59,404 nucleotides of DNA from Burkholderiales bacterium RIFCSPLOWO2_12_FULL_65_40 (lineage in GTDB: Bacteria > Pseudomonadota > Gammaproteobacteria > Burkholderiales > Burkholderiaceae_C), in NCBI GenBank assembly GCA_001770955.1, contig MESL01000040.1, positions 1-59,404 on the forward strand. The letters run 5' to 3'. Made by a program: the position numbers and the translations under genes. Below, in pieces: positions 16,019 to 25,233 of this stretch (positions within the stretch are counted from its first letter, which is position 1; every line of letters begins with the position of its first letter). The notes under the pieces were generated by a model, which was not told the DNA's origin, did no database searches, and saw only the letters and a list, made by a program, of their open reading frames with translations.

Positions 16019-18169
16019 ATGAGCCTTCCCGACCTGTCCTTTCTGCTGCGCGACCAGGCCCCCGATTCCGGGCCGGAGGGCGAGCCCCTCGCCCCCCCAT
16101 CCGAACCCGCCACCCCACCGGCGCACGCCGAGGGCACCCTGCCCGCGCTGATCGCCGGACTGCGTGCCTACCAGGCCGAGCTGGAGGCGCAGAACAAGGT
16201 GCTGCAATACAGCCAGGCGGCCGCCGAAAGCGCCTCGGAGCGGTTCGAGGCGCTGTTTTCCAGCGTGCCGCTGGCCCTGATGGTGGTGGACGAATACGAC
16301 GTGGTGGTGCAGGCCAATGCCATGGCGCACCGCTCGTTCCAGCCCACCGAGCACGACCGACCGCTGACGGCGCTGATGCCCTTCGTCAGCGAGGGCGACA
16401 CCGAGCGGGTGCTGGGAGCCTTCACCATGGCCCGCGAGCAGGGCCACAGCGAGGTCACGGAAGTTGTCTTTCACATCGGCAACGACGCGCGCATCACGGG
16501 CGACCTGCATATCGCCTGCATCGAAATGGCCCAGGAAGGCGCCGCACCGCTGCGGCAATTCCTCTGTGCCGTAATCGACCAGGGCCCCTTGCTCGCCGAG
16601 CGCCAGACCTTGCAGCAGCGCAACGAGCAGCTCTACGCCAGCGAAAAGCGGCTGGAGGCCATCATCAATTCCGCGCTCGATGCCATCCTTTGCGTCGACC
16701 AGCACCAGCGCATCACGGTGTTCAACCCCACGGCGGCGGCGCTGTTCCAGTGCGGCATGAGTGACGCCCTGGGCAGTCCGCTGGAGCGCTTTCTACCCGA
16801 TGCCGCCCAGGCCCTGGCCTTTGCCCAGCTCACCACCCAGGCCCTGCTGGGCGAGATGACGGCCCTCACCGCCAGTGGCAAGGAGCTGGCGGTGGAGGTG
16901 AGCGTTTCGTTCGAGCGCCACGCCGAGGGCGAGACCACCACGGTGTTCGCACGCGACCTCACGGGCCGCAAGAAGGCCGAGGCGCACAGGAGCGAACTCG
17001 AAGCGCAGCTGCGCGAGTCGCACAAGATGCAGGCCGTGGGCACCATGGCCGGCGGTATCGCGCACGACTTCAACAACATCCTGGGCGCCATCCTGGGCAA
17101 CGTGGAACTGGCCAAGGCCGACTGTGGCGGCGGCTCGCCCGCACTGGAGAGCCTGCTGGAGATCGAGAAGGCCGGACGCCGCGCGCGCGACCTGGTGCGC
17201 CAGATCCTCACCTTCAGCCGCAACGAGCCGCCCCGGCGCACCGCCGTGCCCGTGGCCGAGGTCATGCACGACACCGAACGGTTGCTGCGCGTGACGCTGC
17301 CCCCGGCCATCGACCTGCACATGCACCTGCCCAAGGGCCTGCCCCCGGTGCTGGCCGACCCCACGCAGGTCGAACAGGCCCTGCTCAACCTCTGCACCAA
17401 CGCCATCCATGCCATCGGGCAAGCGCGGGGCACAGTGAAGGTCGATGCCGTGCTTGCGCCCCCCGACCAACGCCTCTGCGAGCGCCTGGGGCTGCCTGCG
17501 GGCGACTATGTGGCCATCAGCGTGCAGGACAACGGCCCGGGCATGGATGCCGCCACGCTGGAGCGCGTGTTCGAGCCCTTTTTCACCACCAAGCCCGTGG
17601 GCCAGGGCACAGGACTCGGGCTGTCCGTGGTGCACGGCGTGATGCGCACCCATGCTGGCGCGGTCGATGTGCACAGTGCCCCCGGCCAGGGCAGCCGCTT
17701 CACGCTGTATTTCCCGGTGGCGGAGGCATCGGTGCCTGCGGCGGAGATGCACGCACCTGCGCGCGCACCGGTCACGGCCCATGCGCCCCAGCAGCAGAGC
17801 TACCACGTCATGTACGTGGACGACGACCAGGCCCTGGTGTTTCTGGTGCAACGCCTGCTGCGCCGGCGCGGTTACCGGGTGAGTGGCTTCAACGACCCGC
17901 ACGTCGCCGCTGACGCCCTGCGCGCAGCGCCACACGACTACCACCTGCTCGTCACCGACTACAACATGCCCGGCTACTCCGGCGTGGACCTGCTGCTGGA
18001 GGTGCGCACCATCCGCCCCGACCTGCCTGTGGCGCTGGCCTCGGGCCATGTCACCACAGAGATCGAGCAGGCCGCCCTGGCCGCAGGGGCGCGCGCCCTG
18101 ATCCACAAGCCCAACGACGTGCAGGAGCTGTGCGACACGGTGGACCGCCTGGTCAATGGCGAACCCTGA
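16019..18169 (+). CDS. PAS-containing hybrid histidine kinase with receiver domain
   Basis: 716 residues without an evident membrane segment. Two PAS-like domains (about 75-195 and 205-325) precede a HisKA domain with phospho-accepting His349 in GGIAHDFNNILGAILGN. An ATPase domain follows with the N box (LLNLCTNAIHAIG), G1 (DNGPGMD) and G2 (GQGTGLGLSVVHG). The C-terminal receiver (about 595-714) has its aspartate near residue 647 in LLVTDYNMPGYSG. The order PAS-PAS-kinase-receiver suits a cytoplasmic sensor. No cognate regulator gene is adjacent. It overlaps the next gene by 14 bp. Confidence 0.92.
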   Translation: MSLPDLSFLLRDQAPDSGPEGEPLAPPSEPATPPAHAEGTLPALIAGLRAYQAELEAQNKVLQYSQAAAESASERFEALFSSVPLALMVVDEYDVVVQANAMAHRSFQPTEHDRPLTALMPFVSEGDTERVLGAFTMAREQGHSEVTEVVFHIGNDARITGDLHIACIEMAQEGAAPLRQFLCAVIDQGPLLAERQTLQQRNEQLYASEKRLEAIINSALDAILCVDQHQRITVFNPTAAALFQCGMSDALGSPLERFLPDAAQALAFAQLTTQALLGEMTALTASGKELAVEVSVSFERHAEGETTTVFARDLTGRKKAEAHRSELEAQLRESHKMQAVGTMAGGIAHDFNNILGAILGNVELAKADCGGGSPALESLLEIEKAGRRARDLVRQILTFSRNEPPRRTAVPVAEVMHDTERLLRVTLPPAIDLHMHLPKGLPPVLADPTQVEQALLNLCTNAIHAIGQARGTVKVDAVLAPPDQRLCERLGLPAGDYVAISVQDNGPGMDAATLERVFEPFFTTKPVGQGTGLGLSVVHGVMRTHAGAVDVHSAPGQGSRFTLYFPVAEASVPAAEMHAPARAPVTAHAPQQQSYHVMYVDDDQALVFLVQRLLRRRGYRVSGFNDPHVAADALRAAPHDYHLLVTDYNMPGYSGVDLLLEVRTIRPDLPVALASGHVTTEIEQAALAAGARALIHKPNDVQELCDTVDRLVNGEP

Positions 18170-18824
18170 GGGCAGCGGCCCGGCGGGCCTCGAATGCCTG
18201 TACGCCGACGACGAGCTGCTGGTGCTGGCCAAGCCCTCCGGTCTGCTATGTGTGCCCGGACGCGGCCCTGACAAACAGGACTGTCTGAGCGCCCGCGCGC
18301 AGCAGCGCTGGCCCGAAGCCCTGATCGTGCACCGGCTGGACCAGGCCACCTCGGGCCTGGTGCTGATGGCCCGCAACCCCGAAATGCAGCGCCGCCTGGG
18401 CCGCGCCTTCGAACTGCGCGAGATGCACAAGCGCTACCAGGCCATCGTGGCCGGGCAGATGGCGGCCCCGGAGACTGGCGCCTGGGCCGAGATCAACCTG
18501 CCGATTGCCGCCGACTGGGAGCGCCGCCCGCTGCGGGTGATCGACCCGGTGCAGGGCAAACCCAGCCAGACGCGCTGGCGCGTGCTGGCGCACGATGGCG
18601 ACGCCAACACCACGCGCATCGAACTGGAACCGGTGACCGGGCGCACCCACCAGTTGCGTGTACATCTTGCGGCCGTGGGCCATGCCATCCTGGGCGATGC
18701 CCTGTATGCGGAAAGCGCCGTGCACGCCCAGGCACCCCGGCTGCTGTTGCATGCGTGCTGGCTGGCTTTCGAACACCCTGGCACCCGCCAGTGGATCGAG
18801 TTTTCACTGCCTGCACCGTTCTGA
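18156..18824 (+). CDS. RluA-family RNA pseudouridine synthase
   Basis: 222 residues. The catalytic aspartate is in IVHRLDQATSGLVLMAR, preceded by LVLAKPSGLLCVPGRG and followed by LEPVTGRTHQLRVHLAAVGHAILGDALYA, all standard RluA-family segments. It isomerises specific uridines in ribosomal or transfer RNA. There is no S4 domain, as in RluA/TruC-type short members. The start overlaps the end of the hybrid kinase gene. The precise target (for example 23S position 746) is not predictable here. Confidence 0.92.
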   Translation: MANPEGSGPAGLECLYADDELLVLAKPSGLLCVPGRGPDKQDCLSARAQQRWPEALIVHRLDQATSGLVLMARNPEMQRRLGRAFELREMHKRYQAIVAGQMAAPETGAWAEINLPIAADWERRPLRVIDPVQGKPSQTRWRVLAHDGDANTTRIELEPVTGRTHQLRVHLAAVGHAILGDALYAESAVHAQAPRLLLHACWLAFEHPGTRQWIEFSLPAPF

Positions 18825-18871
18825 GACCCATCCAGGGATGCGCCCCGGCACGAAACAGTGCGGGCAAGGCC

Positions 18872-19858
18872 TCAATGGGCGGCACAGCACTGCACGTTGT
18901 TGCGGCCTGTTTCCTTGGCCTGGTAGAGCGCCTTGTCGGCCTGGTTGACCAGATCCTCGAAAGAACGGTCGCCTCCCTGGCGCAACGTGGCGACACCGAT
19001 GCTGACGGTGACGCAGGCCGTGCCCCCCGTACCGTTGACGACCACCTGCAGCGCCGCCACCGCACCGCGCAGCGACTCGGCCAGGCGCAGCGCGTCGGGA
19101 GTGTCGGTTTCCGGCAGCACGAGCACGAATTCCTCGCCGCCATAACGCGCCACCGTATCCACGCCTTGCCGCGTGCGCGCCCGGCAGGCCTGGGCCACGG
19201 CGCAGATCACCCGGTCACCTGCCAGGTGCCCCCATCCATCATTGACCGCCTTGAACAGGTCGATATCGACCACCAGCACCGACAGCGGGTGCCCGAACCG
19301 CTGCGCACGCCTGCATTCGTTCAAGCCCAGCTCCATCAGGGTGCGGCGGTTGGAGAGCCCCGTCAGCGAGTCATTGGCCGCCAGCAGCGCCAGTGCGGCA
19401 TTGAGCTGTTGCAGCAAGGCGTTCTGTTCGGTCAACTGGCGGTTGATCTGCTCGATTTCGTCTTCCCTGCGCTTGCGGTCGTCGATATTGAACGTCACCC
19501 CGATCAGGCGCTTGCCCGGCGTGCTGCTCTTGCCGTCCATGATGCGGCCATAGTTGGCGTACCAGACCCATTCGCCGCCCTTGGAGCGCAGCCGGAACTC
19601 GCAGCGGTATTGCGGCGTGCGGCCCGACAGGTGGTCGTCCACGGCTTTTTTCACCTTGTCCAGATCGTCCGGATGGAAAAGCCCGTAGATACCTTGCAGG
19701 TCGGAAGCGATTTCCTCCTCGCTGAAGCCCAGTTCCACAAAGGTCTTGCTGGCCTTGAGAGTCACCTCGCCGGTGATCAGATCGTTCTCCCACAGATCGA
19801 GCCCGGCAGCTTCCAGCGCCAGCTCCAGCCGATCCTTGTTGAGATCTGCGTCACCCAT
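18872..19858 (-). CDS. PAS-GGEEF diguanylate cyclase
   Basis: 328 residues: a PAS/PAC domain (about 10-135, with WVWYANYGRIMDG and a PAC-like ending), a short coiled coil (RREDEIEQINRQLTEQNALL) and a GGDEF domain. The active-site signature is GGEEF, preceded by DSLTGLSNRRTLME and VDIDLFKAVND. It should synthesise cyclic di-GMP. An RxxD inhibitory site is not obvious. It is transcribed toward the RluA gene and away from the SDR gene. No signal or membrane segment is seen, so it is cytoplasmic and probably senses through PAS. Confidence 0.93.
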   Translation of the reverse strand: MGDADLNKDRLELALEAAGLDLWENDLITGEVTLKASKTFVELGFSEEEIASDLQGIYGLFHPDDLDKVKKAVDDHLSGRTPQYRCEFRLRSKGGEWVWYANYGRIMDGKSSTPGKRLIGVTFNIDDRKRREDEIEQINRQLTEQNALLQQLNAALALLAANDSLTGLSNRRTLMELGLNECRRAQRFGHPLSVLVVDIDLFKAVNDGWGHLAGDRVICAVAQACRARTRQGVDTVARYGGEEFVLVLPETDTPDALRLAESLRGAVAALQVVVNGTGGTACVTVSIGVATLRQGGDRSFEDLVNQADKALYQAKETGRNNVQCCAAH

Positions 19859-20151
19859 GGTGAACGATCGACGGGCAACATGGCACCGGCACAGTCCATG
19901 CCGCGAACCGTGGCGCCACGGCGGCGCCCACCGCGAGCGGCTGAAAATCAGGCCATCCGTCCATGCAGCGATTGATCACACACTCTCCTGAACCCCATCC
20001 ATTTCTGTGTCTTATCCAGACTATGCCACCGCCATCCCGGGCACCCGCTATTGGAAACCCTGACAGCCCTCCAGGCACTGCCACGACCGTGCGCAGCGCA
20101 CTGTCGCAGGCGTGGCCCACGCCCGGGCACACAGGCGAGTACCATGCTGGA

Positions 20152-20910
20152 ATGCCTCCACACCTCACCATTCTGACCGGTGCCTCGCGCGGCATGGGGC
20201 TGGCCATGGCGCGCCAGTTGCTGCGCCCCGGCCACACGCTGCTGTGCCTGTCGCGCCGCTCCAACCCCGCACTGGCCGACGAGGCTGCGGCCCAGGGCGC
20301 TCCCCTCATGCAGTGGGAACAGGACCTGGCCGACACCGAGCAGGCGGCCCAGCGACTGCGCGACTGGCTGCGGGATGTTCCACAGGGCGGTTATGCCAGC
20401 GCCACCCTGATCAACAACGCCGGCGTGATTCCCCCCATCGCCCCGCTCTCGGCCAGTGCGGCGGCCGACCTGGCCATGGCGCTGCGCGTCGGGCTCGAAG
20501 CCCCCATGCTGCTGTGCGCCGCCTTCCTGGGTGCCACCGAGGGCTGGGGCGTGCCGCGCAAGGTGCTCAACATTTCCTCGGGACTGGGCCGCCGGCCCAT
20601 GGCATCGCAAGCGGCCTATTGCGCAGCCAAGGCCGGCATGGACCATTTCACGCGCTGCATGGCATTGGACGAAGAGCGCAAGCCCCATGGCGCACGGGTG
20701 TGCTCGCTGGCGCCAGGGGTGATCGACACCGACATGCAGGTGCAACTGCGCGCCGCACACCCCGATGCCTTCCCCGATGTGCAGAATTTCGCCCAGCTCC
20801 AGAGCAGCGGCATGCTCAGCAGCGCGCCCGATGCCGCCGCCCGTGTGCTGGCCTGGCTGCAGCGCCCCGACTTCGGCGCCCAGCCCGTGGCCGACGTGCG
20901 CGATGCCTGA
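20152..20910 (+). CDS. Short-chain dehydrogenase/reductase
   Basis: 252 residues with the classical SDR pattern: cofactor-binding TGASRGMG (residues 8-15), NNAGV, the catalytic serine in LNISSGLG and the YxxxK motif in YCAAKAGMDHF. LSRRSNP after the second strand favours NADP(H). The substrate is not known. The ATG at 20152 is chosen because upstream in-frame sequence lacks SDR character. It lies before bktB with an intergenic repeat between, so co-transcription is possible. Confidence 0.88.
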   Translation: MPPHLTILTGASRGMGLAMARQLLRPGHTLLCLSRRSNPALADEAAAQGAPLMQWEQDLADTEQAAQRLRDWLRDVPQGGYASATLINNAGVIPPIAPLSASAAADLAMALRVGLEAPMLLCAAFLGATEGWGVPRKVLNISSGLGRRPMASQAAYCAAKAGMDHFTRCMALDEERKPHGARVCSLAPGVIDTDMQVQLRAAHPDAFPDVQNFAQLQSSGMLSSAPDAAARVLAWLQRPDFGAQPVADVRDA

Positions 20911-20913
20911 TGT

Positions 20914-20954
20914 ACTATTATTTTGATAGCTACCGGCGCTTACCCATAAAGCGC
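20914..20954 (+). repeat. Interspersed repeat unit
   Basis: TATTATTTTGATAGCTA, then CGGCGCTTACCCATAAAGCGC, directly after the SDR stop codon. Confidence 0.65.
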
Positions 20955-20987
20955 AAAACCCGTTTTTTACCTTGAAAGGATAGAACC

Positions 20988-22172
20988 ATGACCCGTGAAG
21001 TCGTTGTTGTCAGCGCTGTGCGCACCGCCATCGGCACCTTCGGTGGCAGCCTGAAGGACGTGCCCCCCACCGAACTGGGCGCACTGGTGGTGCGTGAGTC
21101 GCTCGCCCGCGCCAACGTGCAGGGCAAGGACGTGGGCCATGTGGTGTTCGGCCACGTGGTCAACACCGAGCCCAAGGACATGTACCTCTCGCGCGTGGCC
21201 GCGATCAACGGCGGCTGCGCCGAGGGCACCCCCGCGTTCAACGTCAACCGCCTGTGCGGCTCGGGCCTGCAGGCCATCGTGTCGGCGGCGCAGAGCATCC
21301 AGCTCGGCGATGCCGATGTGGCGATTGGCGCCGGAGCCGAGGTCATGAGCCGTGTGCCCTTTGCCAGCCTGAACATGCGCTGGGGCGCCCGCATGGGCGA
21401 CACCAAGATGGTGGACATGATGATTGGCGCGCTGCACGACCCCTTCCACAACATCCACATGGGCGTGACGGCCGAGAACATCGCCGCCAAATGGGGCATC
21501 ACCCGCGAGGACCAGGACCGTCTGGCCGTGGAGAGCCACAACCGCGCCGAGCGCGCCACGCAGTCGGGCGTGTTCAAGGACCAGATCGTGCCCGTCACCC
21601 TCAAGAGCAGGAAGGGCGATGTGCAGTACGCCACCGACGAGCACTTCCGCCCTGGCGCCACCCTGGAAGACCTGGCCAAGCTCAAGCCCGTGTTCATCAA
21701 GGAAAACGGCACGGTGACGGCCGGCAACGCCTCGGGCATCAACGACGCTGCGGCTGCCGTGGTGCTGATGGATGCCGGTGCCGCCAAGGCCCGTGGCGCC
21801 AAGCCGCTGGCGCGTCTGGTGGCCTACGCCCATGCCGGCGTGGACCCGAAATACATGGGCATCGGCCCGGTGCCGGCCACGCAACTGGCACTGAAAAAGG
21901 CCGGGCTCACCGTCAACGACCTGGACGTGATCGAAGCCAACGAAGCCTTTGCCGCACAGGCCTGCGCCGTGACCAAGGATCTGGGCCTCGACCCGGCCAA
22001 GGTCAACCCCAACGGCTCGGGCATTTCGCTGGGCCACCCCATCGGCGCCACAGGCGCGCTGATCACGGTGAAGGCCATCCACGAACTGCAACGCATCCAG
22101 GGCCGCTACGCGCTGGTGACCATGTGCATCGGCGGCGGCCAGGGCATTGCGGCCATTTTTGAACGCATCTGA
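20988..22172 (+). CDS. bktB: Beta-ketothiolase / acetyl-CoA acyltransferase
   Basis: 394 residues, the same length as Cupriavidus BktB and very similar to my memory of it along the whole chain (MTREVVVVS-VRTAIGTFGGSLKD, ending CIGGGQGIAAIFERI). The acyl-accepting cysteine is Cys90 in NRLCGSGLQ, the histidine is in GHPIGATGA, and the second cysteine is in MCIGGGQG. It condenses or cleaves acyl-CoAs, in beta-oxidation or in supplying 3-ketoacyl-CoA for polyhydroxyalkanoate. AAGGA precedes the start. A terminator follows the stop. Confidence 0.93.
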   Translation: MTREVVVVSAVRTAIGTFGGSLKDVPPTELGALVVRESLARANVQGKDVGHVVFGHVVNTEPKDMYLSRVAAINGGCAEGTPAFNVNRLCGSGLQAIVSAAQSIQLGDADVAIGAGAEVMSRVPFASLNMRWGARMGDTKMVDMMIGALHDPFHNIHMGVTAENIAAKWGITREDQDRLAVESHNRAERATQSGVFKDQIVPVTLKSRKGDVQYATDEHFRPGATLEDLAKLKPVFIKENGTVTAGNASGINDAAAAVVLMDAGAAKARGAKPLARLVAYAHAGVDPKYMGIGPVPATQLALKKAGLTVNDLDVIEANEAFAAQACAVTKDLGLDPAKVNPNGSGISLGHPIGATGALITVKAIHELQRIQGRYALVTMCIGGGQGIAAIFERI

Positions 22173-22187
22173 CACCCCCTGCGTACC

Positions 22188-22211
22188 GGGCGGCTGCGAG
22201 CCGCCCTTTTT
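22188..22211 (+). terminator. Rho-independent terminator after bktB
   Basis: GGGCGGCT / AGCCGCCC with a 3-base loop, followed by TTTTT. Confidence 0.85.
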
Positions 22212-22235
22212 CCTGATCCGACGGAGATTTTTTCG

Positions 22236-23213
22236 ATGATTCGCCAACTGCTTTCCTTCACCGCGCTCGCCCTGGCCCTGGGCGCCCCGGCCCACGCGCA
22301 GGCCCCGGCCCCTGCCTATCCGAACAAACCGATCCGCCTGATCGTGCCCTTCCCGCCCGGCGGCGGCACCGACATCCTCTCGCGCCTGGTGGCCACCAAA
22401 CTCACCGAAAGCGCCAAGTGGACCGTGGTGGCCGACAACAAGGCCGGTGCCGGCGGCACCATCGGCATCGGCGAGGCCGTCAAGGCCGCACCCACGGGCT
22501 ACGACATCGTGATGGGCCAGAAGGACAACCTGGTCATCGGCCCCTGGCTCTACAAGAACCTGCCCTGGGACCCCACCAAGGATCTGACCGCCGTCGCCCA
22601 CGTGGCCTACACGCCCGTGATCATCGCCACCAGCGTCAACAGCAAGTACAAAACCCTGGCCGACGTGGTGGCGGCCGCCAAGGCTGCACCCGGCACCATC
22701 ACCTACGGCTCGCCGGGCAACGGCACGTCCATCCACCTGGCGGGAGACCTGTTCGAGAAGGCTGCGGGCATCAAGCTCAGCCACATCCCCTACAAGGGCT
22801 CCAACCCGGCGCTGATGGATGCGCTGGCGGGCAACGTGGACCTGCTGGTGTCGTCCCTGCCCTCGGCGATGGGCCAGATCAAGGCCGGCAAGCTGCGACC
22901 GCTGGCCGTCACCTCGGCCCAGCGCAGCTCGTCCCTGCCCGACGTGCCCACGGTGGCGCAGTCCGGCTTCAAGGACTTCGACGTCAGCACCTGGTATGGA
23001 CTGTTTGCTCCGGCCGGCACCCCGGCTGCCGTGGTGACCACGCTGAACACCGAAGTCAACAAGCTGCTGGGCACGGCCGAGATGAAAGCCGCCATTCAGG
23101 CCCAGGGCGCCGAACCGCTGGCCCTCACACCGGCACAGTTCGACACCTTGCTCAGGACCGACTACGCCAAGTGGAAAGGCATCGTTGAGGCCTCGGGCGC
23201 CAAGATCGAATAA
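22236..23213 (+). CDS. Bug/TctC family periplasmic solute-binding protein
   Basis: 325 residues. Signal peptide MIRQLLSFTALALALGAPAHAQ, then YPNKPIRLIVPFPPGGGTDILSR, the hallmark of the Bug receptor family. Other marks are ADNKAGAGGTIG, HIPYKGSNPALMDALAGNVD and PTVAQSGFKDFDVSTWYGL. Such proteins bind carboxylates or amides. They are extremely expanded in Burkholderiales and mostly orphaned, as here, with no TctA/TctB transporter genes beside it. The ligand cannot be predicted. Confidence 0.95.
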   Translation: MIRQLLSFTALALALGAPAHAQAPAPAYPNKPIRLIVPFPPGGGTDILSRLVATKLTESAKWTVVADNKAGAGGTIGIGEAVKAAPTGYDIVMGQKDNLVIGPWLYKNLPWDPTKDLTAVAHVAYTPVIIATSVNSKYKTLADVVAAAKAAPGTITYGSPGNGTSIHLAGDLFEKAAGIKLSHIPYKGSNPALMDALAGNVDLLVSSLPSAMGQIKAGKLRPLAVTSAQRSSSLPDVPTVAQSGFKDFDVSTWYGLFAPAGTPAAVVTTLNTEVNKLLGTAEMKAAIQAQGAEPLALTPAQFDTLLRTDYAKWKGIVEASGAKIE

Positions 23214-23227
23214 ATCCGGTACTGCAC

Positions 23228-23259
23228 AGCAAAAAGGCTCCCGTGGGAGCCTTTTTGCT
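23228..23259. terminator. Bidirectional terminator between convergent genes
   Basis: AGCAAAAAGGCTCCC / GGGAGCCTTTTTGCT is an almost perfect palindrome with A- and T-runs. It serves both the Bug gene and the leftward universal stress gene. Confidence 0.9.
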
Positions 23260-23277
23260 TGGAAAGCGCTGCGCCGC

Positions 23278-23715
23278 TCAGTCGCGCACCACCAGCACGG
23301 GCACATGCACCAGGCCCAGCACGCGCTGCGTGACGCTGCCCAGCACCAGCTTCTCGATGCCACGGCGGCCATGCGAACCCATGACGACAAGATCGGCCCC
23401 CGTGCTGTCGAGCGCGCGCGCGATGCCTTCCTGCACGGCATGGCCTTCGCCCACCACGGTCGCGGCTTCGACGCCCGCTTCCTGCATGGCCTTCTTGGCG
23501 GCATCGAGGGCGGTGTTGGCCTCGGCCGTGGCAGCGCTGAGGTACTGGGCCTGGCCGTAGGCGAAATCAGCGCCCACACCCGTGAAGGGATACGGATCAA
23601 TCACATACAGGATGGTGACGGTACTGCCAAAAGTCTTGGCCAAACCGGAGGCCTTGGACACTGCCAGCATCGAGGTGGGGGAACCGTCCACGGGGACCAG
23701 AATGTGCTTGAACAT
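23278..23715 (-). CDS. Universal stress protein (UspA family)
   Basis: 145 residues. It begins MFKHILVPVDGSPTS and carries the ATP-binding pattern GSHGRRGIEKLVLGSVTQRVL near the end, followed by VPVLVVRD. This G-2x-G-9x-G-(S/T) spacing indicates an ATP-binding UspA-type protein. The role is survival under stress; the exact trigger is unknown. The start at 23715 is preceded by AAGGAGAG. It converges with the Bug gene on a shared terminator. Confidence 0.94.
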   Translation of the reverse strand: MFKHILVPVDGSPTSMLAVSKASGLAKTFGSTVTILYVIDPYPFTGVGADFAYGQAQYLSAATAEANTALDAAKKAMQEAGVEAATVVGEGHAVQEGIARALDSTGADLVVMGSHGRRGIEKLVLGSVTQRVLGLVHVPVLVVRD

Positions 23716-23890
23716 GAAACTCTCCTTCGGTTGATGGGAACAGCCCGCACCCGGAAAGATCACGCCAGGTGGGCAAGCATGTGCGCAGGAGTGTATCGCG
23801 GTGCAGTGCCTGCACGGCGCGATAAGGCGCTTTCATGACCCCGCTGTCCCACGCATCGCCACCGGGAACCGGCGGCAATGCGCCGCCCGT

Positions 23891-24370
23891 TCAGTCGCGG
23901 TGCTTGTTGCCGCGCCCCTGGCCTCGACCATTGCCCGGTCCGTCGTCGGAGCGGTTGTCGTATCGGGGCTCATTGCGCTTGCCGTATCCCCGGCCATCAT
24001 CGCGGCGCGGCTCGGGCCCCCAGCCGTGGGCGCCCGGGGGCGCGCGGCGCGGCGGCTCCTTGACGAAGTACACGGGCTGGTTGCAGGCGTTGTAGCGCGC
24101 GCAATGCTTGCCCCAGTTTTTGGCATGCCCCGGCGGCACGTAGAGATAGATCGGTGAACGGGGCACGACAACCGCAGGCTGGTGGATGATCACCGGTTGC
24201 GGGTACAGCAGAGGCGGCGGCGGTGCGTTGCCGATCTGGATGCGGCCATACACGCCAGGCGCGAGTTCGCCGCCCACGGTGGCATTCACATAGGCCTGGG
24301 CATGGGCAGCCCCGGCGGACATCCAGAACACAACGGCGGCAGCCCCCCAGAGGCGCAGTGTTTTATGCAT
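23891..24370 (-). CDS. Secreted proline/glycine-rich hypothetical protein
   Basis: 159 residues. The signal (LRLWGAAAVVFWMSAGAAHAQ) is followed by YVNATVGGELAPGVYGRIQIG, then PPPPLLYPQPVII, a cysteine-containing segment KHCARYNACNQPVYFVKEPP, and a basic, Gly/Arg/Asp-rich disordered tail. I recall similar small exported proteins in Burkholderiales, but no function. Two cysteines seven residues apart could form a disulfide. The charged tail may bind polyanions; that is speculation. Confidence 0.75.
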   Translation of the reverse strand: MHKTLRLWGAAAVVFWMSAGAAHAQAYVNATVGGELAPGVYGRIQIGNAPPPPLLYPQPVIIHQPAVVVPRSPIYLYVPPGHAKNWGKHCARYNACNQPVYFVKEPPRRAPPGAHGWGPEPRRDDGRGYGKRNEPRYDNRSDDGPGNGRGQGRGNKHRD

Positions 24371-24721
24371 ATCAATCCTTCAAGTAGTGGACAGACAGGA
24401 TTTTCAACCCCCTGTGCCCGCCACGGCGTAGGACAAAGCAGAAATCATGGGGAAAAATTACAGAGAAAATGGCTAATCTGCATTACCCAGCAAGCGCCAT
24501 AAGCTATTTTTTTTATAGCTTTAAAGTGCTTCTGCTGAGGCGGCAGCCCGCAAACGGGGAACCGCGCCGATACTGTGTCTGACAGAAGCGCAGGAGCCGC
24601 ACCGGCTTGCACGCGGTCCCAAAGAAGATGTCACCCCATCATTCGTAACACTTTTTGACAAAAGCACGCCAGTCCCATGGCCCTGCGTGTAGCATGAAGG
24701 CCAAACCACCCGCCAGACGCC
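24371..24721. other. Intergenic region with a degenerate repeat
   Basis: There is no credible gene. It contains a repeat-like segment at 24491-24531 (CAAGCGCC, AAGCTATTTTTTTTATAGCT, AAGTGCTT). The divergent promoters for the secreted protein and the PilZ gene must lie here, but no clear hexamers stand out. Confidence 0.5.
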
Positions 24722-25105
24722 ATGCCCCACGAACGACGCCACTACATCCGAGTGACCTTTGATGCACCGGCACAACTCACCACGGCCACCAGCACTTACA
24801 GCGCGCATGTGCTCGACCTCTCGCTCAAGGGCGCGCTGGTGGCGCTGGCACCGGGAGTGCTATTGCCCCCGGGCACCCTGTGCCAGCTCACGGTACCGCT
24901 GACCAGCACCAGCGACCACATCGCCATGTCGGCCGAGGTGGCGCATGTCGAGGGCCATTTTGCCGGGCTGCTGTGCCGCTCCATCGACCTCGACAGCGTG
25001 ACGCACCTGCGTCGCCTGATCGAACTGCAGCTGGGCGCGCCCTCCCTGCTCGAGCGCGATCTGGCCGAACTCACCGCGTCGGTGTCACTGCCACCCGTGC
25101 ACTGA
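24722..25105 (+). CDS. PilZ domain protein (cyclic di-GMP receptor)
   Basis: 127 residues. RRHYIRVTFDAPAQL gives the RxxxR element and VLDLSLKGALVAL the (D/N)xSxxG element of a c-di-GMP-binding PilZ domain, which fills most of the chain. It should translate c-di-GMP levels into an output by protein contact. It lies 128 bp before an HD-GYP gene, whose product should degrade the same nucleotide, suggesting a local signalling module. The ATG at 24722 directly follows the CGC of a short leader with no strong ribosome site. Confidence 0.9.
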   Translation: MPHERRHYIRVTFDAPAQLTTATSTYSAHVLDLSLKGALVALAPGVLLPPGTLCQLTVPLTSTSDHIAMSAEVAHVEGHFAGLLCRSIDLDSVTHLRRLIELQLGAPSLLERDLAELTASVSLPPVH

Positions 25106-25233
25106 ATGCCCGCGCTTCACGCGCTCCGCCCGCAGCGAGGCCGCTGAGCAGCAGACGAGCACCCGTCGGCGCATTCCCCAAGCCCCGTTTGCCCGGCATC
25201 GGCTCCTGCCGGGGCCATCACCGAGAAGAAACG

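Noticed and set aside
20967..23600. 877-codon minus-strand open frame over bktB and the Bug gene
   Set aside because: It spans two real genes and their terminator on the other strand; composition artefact.
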